A stretch of 22,459 bases of DNA from CAYMDP01 sp964389375 (GTDB taxonomy: Bacteria > Bdellovibrionota > Bdellovibrionia > Bdellovibrionales > UBA1609). Both the position numbers and the translations under genes were made by a program. Under the pieces are notes generated by a model. That model searched no databases. It worked only from the letters and a program-made list of their open reading frames with translations, and had not been told where the DNA came from. Positions 16,562 through 22,459 of this stretch are shown piece after piece. Location of the stretch: positions 1 through 22,459 of the forward strand of contig CAYMDP010000046.1 in assembly GCA_964389375.1 (NCBI GenBank), in the 5' to 3' direction. Each line of letters begins with the position of its first letter. Position 1 is the first letter of the stretch.

Positions 16562-18061
16562 CTAAAGGTCTGTGCTCTGGGCGCCTCGAATATGGAGTAG
16601 CCTAGAGAACGATACCAGGGACCAAGAGAAAAGAAGGGGCAAGAATATGACGAGCATCCTCGCACTGCTGTCAAAGTTATTAACGAAATATGGTTTCCTG
16701 AAAAACCCCATTGAAAGAATGACGAGAAAGAAAGCAAAAAATAGAGATAAAAGGAGCCGGTGGAAAGGGTCTTTACCTATATATCCATAGGCCACTAAAG
16801 GTATAAGGGCCACTACCCAGGTGGCACCCCACATTTTATAGCGGTAGGTCTCAAAGAGATTTCCCGAGACCGAGTAGATGTTTGCGTGAAATTTGGCGGG
16901 GTCAAGAATCAGAAAGGCAAAATTTGCAATGATCAGTACTGCAACCGAGCATAGGAATGCTTTTTTCAAAATATGGTGGACACCAAACTTATTTTTCAGC
17001 GCTGAAAAAAGAACCAGGCCAGATAAACTGGCTAAAAACACAACCAAGATGGTGCCTGAGAGAATTGCGTGTTCACTTGCTCCGTTGGATGCGATGTAGG
17101 TATACCAAAGGACTAAAAGCGTGCAGCTAGCAATTGTCGTTGGATGCAGAAATCTGTTTAGTTCCTCTCGGTCGACGGCCATCAGTCCAACAAGCAGCAA
17201 TGTCCAATAGAGAGGGCCTTCCACGCGGTGGAGCACAAAAGAGATGCCGACCAGGCAAAGCAGTCCAATTTGCAGAGGGCTGGGGGTATCAATTTCATTC
17301 ATTAGTTCGAGGGTAAGACTTAGAGTCAGAAGCAGAAAAAGACTGGCGGAGATGCTATTATGCACGTACACGGCCTGCAGAAAAAACTGGTGGTTTAGCA
17401 CCAAGAGCAGCACAAAGAGGCTCAGAAGTAGCTTACGGATTTCAGTTTTGTAAGCAATCTGACTGAGTCGCGCGGCGAAGATGGGTCCAAGTATTAATAC
17501 ATGAATACTCAGAATTGGTTGTAGGTTGTAGAGTATTTTAGAATCTGCATAAAGCGCTAATCCGTGAGAAGCAGGAACAAAAAGGCCCCAGGTAGCGAGC
17601 GAATCAGACCTAGGTGGGTCTAAGGGTGCATGGGGCCATTCGATTGCCAAAAGTTCTATGGGTTTTAAAAATTCCGTTAAATGGATGCCCAGTCGAATTA
17701 ATTCCGTGGAATCATATGAAAAATAGGAAAAGTCACCGAGTCCAAGAAGAAAACAGCCCGTAAAAAAGGCAAATGTGAATTTTAGAAAATTTCCAGTTTC
17801 AGTTAGGCTTCGACTTCTAAGTTCCGAAAAAAGGTGTGAGCTAACCAATACTGCTAAGAAAAATAAAAAAATTATCTCAGGTGGAATTTTCGTGAAAATC
17901 GCAGCAAGAACAGACGCTACCCAAATGCTTAACCCAAAGGGAAATGCGTAAAGATATTTAAGAAATCCATTAATTTTGGGATAGGAATACCTGATCAGGA
18001 GAGCTCCCGCTAAAAATACCGTCGAGTATATCAAGGAAAGTTGGATGCTATTTAGCAGCAT
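16562..18061 (-). CDS. Polytopic membrane protein, possibly GT-C-like glycosyltransferase
   Basis: A 499-residue membrane protein with about 11-12 hydrophobic helices, not assigned to a family. A long extracytoplasmic loop (about 108-185) contains DFSYFSYDSTE (110-120) and EWPHAPLDPPRSDS, acidic and aromatic-rich as in the catalytic loops of lipid-linked-sugar GT-C transferases. Later motifs are AVYVHNSISASLFL (about 230-243) and LHRVEGPLYW (277-286). This architecture fits a glycosyl- or other group-transferase acting at the periplasmic face, but this is inference. ATG 18061 is preferred; it overlaps the upstream stop (18048-18050) by 14 bp and begins directly with the first helix. A longer start at 18127 would add 22 proline-rich residues that look like a read of the neighbouring gene. 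Confidence 0.75.
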   Translation of the reverse strand: MLLNSIQLSLIYSTVFLAGALLIRYSYPKINGFLKYLYAFPFGLSIWVASVLAAIFTKIPPEIIFLFFLAVLVSSHLFSELRSRSLTETGNFLKFTFAFFTGCFLLGLGDFSYFSYDSTELIRLGIHLTEFLKPIELLAIEWPHAPLDPPRSDSLATWGLFVPASHGLALYADSKILYNLQPILSIHVLILGPIFAARLSQIAYKTEIRKLLLSLFVLLLVLNHQFFLQAVYVHNSISASLFLLLTLSLTLELMNEIDTPSPLQIGLLCLVGISFVLHRVEGPLYWTLLLVGLMAVDREELNRFLHPTTIASCTLLVLWYTYIASNGASEHAILSGTILVVFLASLSGLVLFSALKNKFGVHHILKKAFLCSVAVLIIANFAFLILDPAKFHANIYSVSGNLFETYRYKMWGATWVVALIPLVAYGYIGKDPFHRLLLSLFFAFFLVILSMGFFRKPYFVNNFDSSARMLVIFLPLLFSWSLVSFSRLLHIRGAQSTDL

Positions 18062-18734
18062 ATTCGATCCAAATGGAGTCTTCAACCGCCAGCAGGGTGG
18101 GAAGGCGATCAAAAAGGGAGGGTGCAATTTTTAGAGTATAAAATACTCTCGGTCTTTTTTGGAAGTCCCCGACACTCGACTCCTCCGTTATGAAGTACCA
18201 ATATCCGAACATTTGTGGGTTCAAATATAGTTTTGCTGAGGGATGTTCTTTGAATTTAAGGAATTCAGAAGGAGAAATAACACCGGAAAGATTTGTGTTT
18301 ACTGACATGGTTGAATTTAGAAGGCGAATGTATAGTGAAGGATCGAGATCTACTTTAATAGCATCAACAATTTCTTTTGGGACTATGTAATGAGCACCAT
18401 CAATTAATTGGAACAATTGATTATTGTCATGAAGTTCGATTTTAGGGACGATGCGATCTCTGGATTGAGCAAGGAAGTTAGCGTTTAAACCAAGACCGAG
18501 AATCAGAAGAATTGGTACGCTGGGGGCGAGTAAAAATTGAAATTTTGAGAAGTATCTTGTCGCGATTGGAAGGAGCAGGAATAAAACTGAGTACAAGACC
18601 AAGTAAGCATCAGAAACAAAAAATTTTGCGCCATCGACATCTTGAGGGTAGAATCGGATGAAAAGGCAAAGAATCAAAACAAAAAGCAGAAGAGTAATAT
18701 GAATTCGCCAAGGTAAAAAATCACCCTTTATCAT
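18048..18734 (-). CDS. Small membrane protein with C-terminal extracytoplasmic domain, unknown function
   Basis: A 228-residue protein with three hydrophobic helices (about 11-28, 43-62, 68-89) and a C-terminal domain of about 135 residues. Positive charges at MIKGDFLPWR and RYFSKF place the N-terminus inside and the C-terminal domain in the periplasm. No known motif is seen; the domain is mixed alpha/beta with a conserved-looking aromatic segment (MFGYWYFITEESS). ATG 18734 (7 bases after the upstream stop, AAGAG ribosome site) is preferred to TTG 18785, which would lie inside the upstream gene. It is coupled to the 499-aa membrane protein through a 14-bp overlap, so the two probably work together. 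Confidence 0.72.
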   Translation of the reverse strand: MIKGDFLPWRIHITLLLFVLILCLFIRFYPQDVDGAKFFVSDAYLVLYSVLFLLLPIATRYFSKFQFLLAPSVPILLILGLGLNANFLAQSRDRIVPKIELHDNNQLFQLIDGAHYIVPKEIVDAIKVDLDPSLYIRLLNSTMSVNTNLSGVISPSEFLKFKEHPSAKLYLNPQMFGYWYFITEESSVGDFQKRPRVFYTLKIAPSLFDRLPTLLAVEDSIWIEYAAK

Positions 18735-18741
18735 TTTGCTC

Positions 18742-19641
18742 TTAAGCTCGATTAGTAGATTGTGGGGTGCTCGGTTTTGTTTCAATAGGCTTAACTAAAA
18801 CAAATGTAAATTGCCAAGCCATTAATCGGATGCCAGGAATACGAGTTAAGACTCGATCAACCAAGTTGAACAGATTTAGCATCGCGCTTTGTAGTCCAAG
18901 CTTTGCGAAAAAGACCGAGTAGAATGAAAGCACATGCCAAAAACGAACTTCTTCGACATTAAAGAAATGTTTTGCGAAGCGAAGATCCTTCATAGACAGA
19001 ATATGATTTTTTTCCCAATCCGTTCGCATAGAAGGGGTCATCATTCGATAAAGTTTAATCAGAGGATTATAATTTAAGGCCTCAATCGCCAGAATCTTTC
19101 CACCAGGCTTTAAAATTCGTCGAAGCTCCGGAAAAGCATAACTTAGATCTAAGTGATGAAGCATCCCACTGCAGACGATTACATCAATTGAATCCGATGG
19201 AAGCCCTGTGTTTTCACAATCGCCCTGAAGAAAAAAGGTGCGATCCGACAGTCCCAGGTCGTTTGCCGCTTCCTGGGCATTGTTAACTGAAATATCACTG
19301 ATATCTAAGCCAAGAGACATTGCGGCTCCCGCTTTTGCTGCATTCAAGGCGTTTTGCCCGTTGCCGCAAGCATAATCCAAAAAGACTTTTCCTTTGGCTT
19401 CAGTCTGAATCCAATTATCTGAATATTCCTTGGATAATTGAACGGTTGTGTAAAAGCGTTTGTTTCCGTGAAGAAGTTCGTAGGTGTCCTGAGGAAGTGT
19501 CTCAGTTAGGTTTTTATCTCGGTTTTTATTGTGGAATTCGAGTTCTTGTTTTTTGCGTTCGTTAAGGGTCTCGTACCAATTACTGGGCTTATTTTTTTTC
19601 TGAATATCGGTAACAGTGGCTCGTAATTGCTCAAGATTCAT
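18742..19641 (-). CDS. Class I SAM-dependent methyltransferase 2
   Basis: A 299-residue methyltransferase. The N-terminal ERKKQELEFHNKNRD helix resembles the 'KExxFHD' cap of sugar-locus methyltransferases. SAM motif I is LDYACGNGQ (88-96), the acidic strand-2 residue is D113 (GLDIS), then QGDCENTGLPSDSIDVIVCSG appears as motif II/III (key residues D and the VIVCSG strand), and LKPGGKILAIE follows. The C-terminal third is hydrophobic (LMAWQFTFVLV), which may give membrane contact with a lipid-linked substrate. ATG 19641 has GGGG about 5 bases upstream. A 76-base gap separates it from hisF. It is not closely similar to the methyltransferase at 5772-6536. Confidence 0.82.
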   Translation of the reverse strand: MNLEQLRATVTDIQKKNKPSNWYETLNERKKQELEFHNKNRDKNLTETLPQDTYELLHGNKRFYTTVQLSKEYSDNWIQTEAKGKVFLDYACGNGQNALNAAKAGAAMSLGLDISDISVNNAQEAANDLGLSDRTFFLQGDCENTGLPSDSIDVIVCSGMLHHLDLSYAFPELRRILKPGGKILAIEALNYNPLIKLYRMMTPSMRTDWEKNHILSMKDLRFAKHFFNVEEVRFWHVLSFYSVFFAKLGLQSAMLNLFNLVDRVLTRIPGIRLMAWQFTFVLVKPIETKPSTPQSTNRA

Positions 19642-19717
19642 TATGACCCCGTAGAATTAAAATTATGCTGGCAAGATAACGATTTTGGCCCTGTCAGTCA
19701 GCCCATTTCCTGGCGAT

Positions 19718-20494
19718 TTACTCGGCGCGTTGGGGGCTGCCTTCGAGGCTTTGCTGGCGTTCGAGGTCATTGGGGTAGCTGATTAAAACAGCTCTTCTTG
19801 GGCCCTTAAAAACAAAGAGGGATCCCGCAGCGGAACCCGAGGCTCCATGAGCCCAGGCCTCACGAAGATCAGAAAGATTTCCGGCGCCTCCAAGAGCTAT
19901 AAATGGAGTTCTGCAGTTTTCTCGGACTTTTTTTATAAGATCTAGATCATAGCCATTCATCATTCCGTCTCTGTCGATGGATTGGATGATAATTTCGCCA
20001 ACCCCCAGGGCCTCGAGTTTGGCGATACATTCGGCGAGGTCCTCATCGAATCGCTTAGTACCCCGATCTGTGTAAACGCGGTGGCTTCCGAATAAAGGTT
20101 TTTTAATATCTAAGCAGACAATGATCGAAGAAGAGCCTAATTCCTCGACGAATTGTTTTAAAGTTTCGGGTTGGGATAGGGCGAGCCTGTTTAAAATTAC
20201 CCGCTCAAAGCCCATTTGAAGAATCCGTCGGGCTTGCTGAAGGTTCGAAATACCCCCTCCGTAGGCAAGAGGCATAAAGCACTCTCCGGCGAGTTCCTCT
20301 AAAAATGCGAAGTTGGGCTCTCGCTGCTCTTGGCTGGCGGTGATATCGAGGATCGCAATTTCATCGACGTACTTATGGTTGAAAATACGCAAAACATTGA
20401 TGGGATCCCCAAGATAGCGCTCTTTGCCGAACTGTTGAGTCTTCACAAGACTTGTTCCGTTTAAAGTTAGGCAGGGGATAAATCTAGCGAGCAT
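19718..20494 (-). CDS. hisF2: HisF paralogue of the surface-sugar amidation pathway (HisF2 type)
   Basis: A 258-residue (beta-alpha)8 barrel of the HisF family. In amino-sugar loci HisF2 and the glutaminase HisH2 deliver ammonia to a WbpG/PseA-type amidotransferase. Markers that separate it from histidine synthesis: the catalytic Asp11 position of Thermotoga HisF is Thr10 here (PCLTLNG), while Asp129 (CLDIKK) and SIDRDGM remain. The ammonia-gate residues are kept as R4, E45, R98 (Arg for Lys) and E167. SGSAAGSLFVF and the RAVLISYPN C-terminus match HisF2-type proteins I recall from P. aeruginosa. It overlaps the upstream glycosyltransferase by 11 bp and lies two genes from wbpG; hisH is not in the window. 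Confidence 0.88.
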   Translation of the reverse strand: MLARFIPCLTLNGTSLVKTQQFGKERYLGDPINVLRIFNHKYVDEIAILDITASQEQREPNFAFLEELAGECFMPLAYGGGISNLQQARRILQMGFERVILNRLALSQPETLKQFVEELGSSSIIVCLDIKKPLFGSHRVYTDRGTKRFDEDLAECIAKLEALGVGEIIIQSIDRDGMMNGYDLDLIKKVRENCRTPFIALGGAGNLSDLREAWAHGASGSAAGSLFVFKGPRRAVLISYPNDLERQQSLEGSPQRAE

Positions 20495-21614
20495 TGCTTT
20501 GGTCTTTTAAAAGTGAGGAGTACACTTGATATAGCTTTTGGGCTTCCACTTCCCAATTGGCCACATCTTCAATAAAACTTCGTCCAATTTTTGACATCTC
20601 TTCAGACTGTTCGGCTGAGTCAAGAATTTGCATAATGGCGTTTTGGATCTCTTTTGGAGAAAGTGGGTCCACGGCAATGCCTGCAGGGGCCTGGCTTAAA
20701 AAGTTTTTCCAGAGTTCGAAATTAGACATCACAATCGGCACTCCGGCCGCAAGATATTCAAAAAGTTTGTTAGGTTGAGATTGGATATGGTTTCCGATGG
20801 GATGAAATAAGACCAGACCGACCTTTGATCTTAAAAGAAGTTCTTTAACGGCAGTTCGGTCTTGCCAGCCGAGAAACTCAACTTTTTTTAAAGGTCTTTG
20901 GCGAACTTCAAGATCCAATTCTGGGGGGCTAATTTGGCCGGCAATCAAAAGGCGCGCATTGTAGGAGTCGGGAAGGCCCTCGACGGCTTCGATCATTTCC
21001 ATTAATCCTCGCGCGACAGATAAAACCCCGACGTAAAAGATGATATTTTCTCGCTCGGCCCAAGCTTTGGGTGAAGCACCCCACTCGTCGCGATAGGGGA
21101 AATTTTGAATAACCGTGGTCTTATGGCTTGGAAATTTTGCACCAATCGCGGGGGTCGCTGCGCAAATGTGATCAAAAATTCTTCCACCAAGTGATTCTAA
21201 TATACTGACCGTTAGGGCTAAGGGCCGACGAATCATTGCGGGAAGATATTTTTTATCCAGAATTGAAAGCGGTACATCTTCATGAACATCGTAGATTACA
21301 GTTTTGCCCAAGAGCTTCATTAAAAATCCGAACATTAAAAGTTCTGGGTCGTGAAAGTGAATGACTTGGTATTGGCCTCTTAAAATATGCTTTAAGGCGA
21401 AAAATTGCGGCAAAATGAGTCGACTGACTCGGTTCGAAGCGGAGGGGACTTCAATTAACTTTACTTTGGAGTCCTCGGGATCTTTAACATCTGAAATTTG
21501 TCTGGCTAAGAGGGTGACATCGTAACCCTCCGAAGACAGCGAGCGAGAGATTTTATAATAGACCCTATTATCCCTGGCGGGATGGACGGTGCTGAGCTGA
21601 CAAATGGATGTCAT
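20484..21614 (-). CDS. GT4-family glycosyltransferase (WbpH-like)
   Basis: A 376-residue GT-B glycosyltransferase. The N-terminal domain begins MTSICQLSTVHPARDNRVYYK and contains HFHDPELLMFG and VIYDVHED, hallmarks of the WbpH-like GT4 group. The C-terminal nucleotide-sugar domain has FYVGVLSVARGL, VEFLGWQDR and QPNKLFEYLAAGVPIVMSN. It would add one residue of the repeat unit, plausibly the amidinated uronic acid given its position between wbpG and hisF, but the donor is inferred. ATG 21614 directly follows the wbpG stop (TGA-ATG); a GGA lies about 5 bases upstream. Confidence 0.86.
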   Translation of the reverse strand: MTSICQLSTVHPARDNRVYYKISRSLSSEGYDVTLLARQISDVKDPEDSKVKLIEVPSASNRVSRLILPQFFALKHILRGQYQVIHFHDPELLMFGFLMKLLGKTVIYDVHEDVPLSILDKKYLPAMIRRPLALTVSILESLGGRIFDHICAATPAIGAKFPSHKTTVIQNFPYRDEWGASPKAWAERENIIFYVGVLSVARGLMEMIEAVEGLPDSYNARLLIAGQISPPELDLEVRQRPLKKVEFLGWQDRTAVKELLLRSKVGLVLFHPIGNHIQSQPNKLFEYLAAGVPIVMSNFELWKNFLSQAPAGIAVDPLSPKEIQNAIMQILDSAEQSEEMSKIGRSFIEDVANWEVEAQKLYQVYSSLLKDQSNAR

Positions 21615-22459
21615 TCAGATTCCAACCCTTTTCGGCATGAAATTTAGATTTTTTAAAAATCGAACTAGCCACCGGGTTTTAGTTAAAAAGGGATGGTAGG
21701 TGTTAAATTCTGAAAAATATCTGGGTTTTGCCTTTAAGAGATTCTCAAGATCCTGCACAGAAATCCCCAGCTTTTTAGCCACATAAGCTTTATCTACAGC
21801 CAAATCTTTTGGATCGTACAAAGGTCTTTGAATTTCTTCAAGAGCCGCTTCCCGGCTCAGTTGGCCGGATAAAACGAGGGACGAAAGGTGCGCTCTTCTT
21901 TTATCCACTCCAAATTTTGTCGGAAGAATATAGGCTTGGAAAAACTTTGTATAAATAGATTCGTAATGTTTGCCGCCGTAGTATTTCCAGTCCAGCTCTT
22001 TGGTGATGATCTCCATGGCCTTGCTTTTATCGTACTCAATGTAGTTTAGAATTCCGATATTCTTAGTTCTTTTTACCAAGACATGAACCACTCTGTCGGT
22101 CAGGCTAAAGTGGGGATAGGTTTTTAACTTTCTTTCGCCATACTTTTTATTTACGTCATTGATATAACGCCAATCAAAGCAGCCATAGGAATAAGAGCTT
22201 GGAAGAATTCCTTCAGTTGAATAGTTATTTCCGCTAAGAATATAACCTACGCCGAACTCTTTTGCTTTCGCCAGAAGAGAAGCGACGATGGCATGATCCG
22301 TAGGGATCTCACAATCCGGTACCGAAGCTTTTAAAAAGGCGAGTTGAAGAGAGCGAAATTCATTCCAGTCTAAAACGACGGTTTCTAAATCGATATCTAA
22401 TTTAGTGACTACATTTTCAATATTGCGAACGGCAAGTTCTGAATTCCACCCGTTATCCA
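21615..22459 (-). CDS. wbpG: N-acetyl sugar amidotransferase, WbpG/PseA type, 3' part
   Basis: The last 280 codons of a gene whose 5' end lies beyond the right edge; the frame is open to 22457, so the ATG at 22091 is an internal methionine, not the start. The visible part begins DNGWNSELAVRNIENV, then VLDWNEF, VPDCEIPTDHAI, SGNNYSTEG, and YPHFSLTDR. These match the ATP-pyrophosphatase-fold amidotransferase family TIGR03573 (WbpG, PseA, LegA); the N-terminal zinc-cysteine and PP-loop part (including the SGGKDS motif) would be outside. The enzyme is thought to use ammonia from HisH2-HisF2 to convert an acetamido group to acetamidino on a UDP-uronic acid. It is the first visible gene of the long minus-strand block. 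Confidence 0.88.
   Translation of the reverse strand, partial: DNGWNSELAVRNIENVVTKLDIDLETVVLDWNEFRSLQLAFLKASVPDCEIPTDHAIVASLLAKAKEFGVGYILSGNNYSTEGILPSSYSYGCFDWRYINDVNKKYGERKLKTYPHFSLTDRVVHVLVKRTKNIGILNYIEYDKSKAMEIITKELDWKYYGGKHYESIYTKFFQAYILPTKFGVDKRRAHLSSLVLSGQLSREAALEEIQRPLYDPKDLAVDKAYVAKKLGISVQDLENLLKAKPRYFSEFNTYHPFLTKTRWLVRFLKNLNFMPKRVGI

Noticed and set aside
19718..20494. HisF as a histidine biosynthesis enzyme
   Set aside because: No other his genes are nearby, the catalytic Asp position is Thr, and a WbpG-type amidotransferase lies two genes away.
22039..22091. ATG at 22091 as the start of a 158-aa protein
   Set aside because: The reading frame stays open to the right edge and encodes further conserved WbpG-family motifs, so this methionine is internal.
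1..22459. CRISPR arrays, tRNA/rRNA genes, insertion sequences, attachment sites
   Set aside because: No regularly spaced repeats, cloverleaf sequences, transposase motifs or long terminal repeats were seen on either strand.

Overview
The window is part of a cell-surface polysaccharide (O-antigen or capsule type) locus of a Gram-negative bacterium. Evidence is the dense set of nucleotide-sugar enzymes, glycosyltransferases, Wzx-type flippases and Wzy/WaaL-type membrane proteins, with no ribosomal, tRNA, CRISPR or insertion-sequence features. Base composition is moderately AT-rich. Recognisable vegetative (sigma-70 type) promoters and strong Shine-Dalgarno sites occur. The taxon cannot be fixed from the sequence; a proteobacterium or a Bdellovibrio-like lineage would fit.

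Layout. (1) 1-352, minus: 5' part of a TIGR03546-type membrane protein, probably a flanking gene. (2) 565-1857, plus: an O-antigen ligase/polymerase. It runs tail-to-tail, with a 15-bp overlap, into a minus pair, wzx (1843-3210) and wbpI (3264-4346). (3) 4554-5780, plus: a GT4 glycosyltransferase, overlapping tail-to-tail by 9 bp with a minus methyltransferase (5772-6536). (4) 6671-11546, plus: a compact operon wbpA-wbpB-wbpD-wbpM-like behind a good promoter at 6600-6629. (5) 11606-22459, minus: a long co-directional block. In transcription order it is wbpG-like (cut by the window end), a GT4 glycosyltransferase, a hisF paralogue, a methyltransferase, three poorly recognised membrane or periplasmic proteins (228, 499 and 672 aa), a second O-antigen ligase/polymerase-like protein and a second flippase.

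How the genes fit together. WbpA, WbpB, WbpD and WbpI are four of the five enzymes that turn UDP-GlcNAc into UDP-2,3-diacetamido-2,3-dideoxy-mannuronic acid (UDP-ManNAc3NAcA). The missing step is the WbpE aminotransferase. The WbpG-like amidotransferase and HisF paralogue suggest further conversion of an acetamido group to an acetamidino group, as in Pseudomonas aeruginosa O5 and Bordetella; the HisH glutaminase partner is not in the window. The large UDP-HexNAc 4,6-dehydratase would feed a 6-deoxy-HexNAc branch. Two GT4 enzymes would assemble sugars, two methyltransferases may decorate them, and Wzx/Wzy/WaaL-type proteins would export, polymerise or ligate the glycan. No initiating sugar-phosphate transferase (WbpL/WecA or WbaP type) and no chain-length regulator (Wzz) is seen, so the locus must continue beyond the window or rely on genes elsewhere.

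The least understood part is 14418-18734. It holds three membrane proteins with no confident family match, one of which joins a secreted, weakly LolA-like domain to a polytopic membrane domain. A near-consensus internal promoter at 16480-16508 drives its last part.
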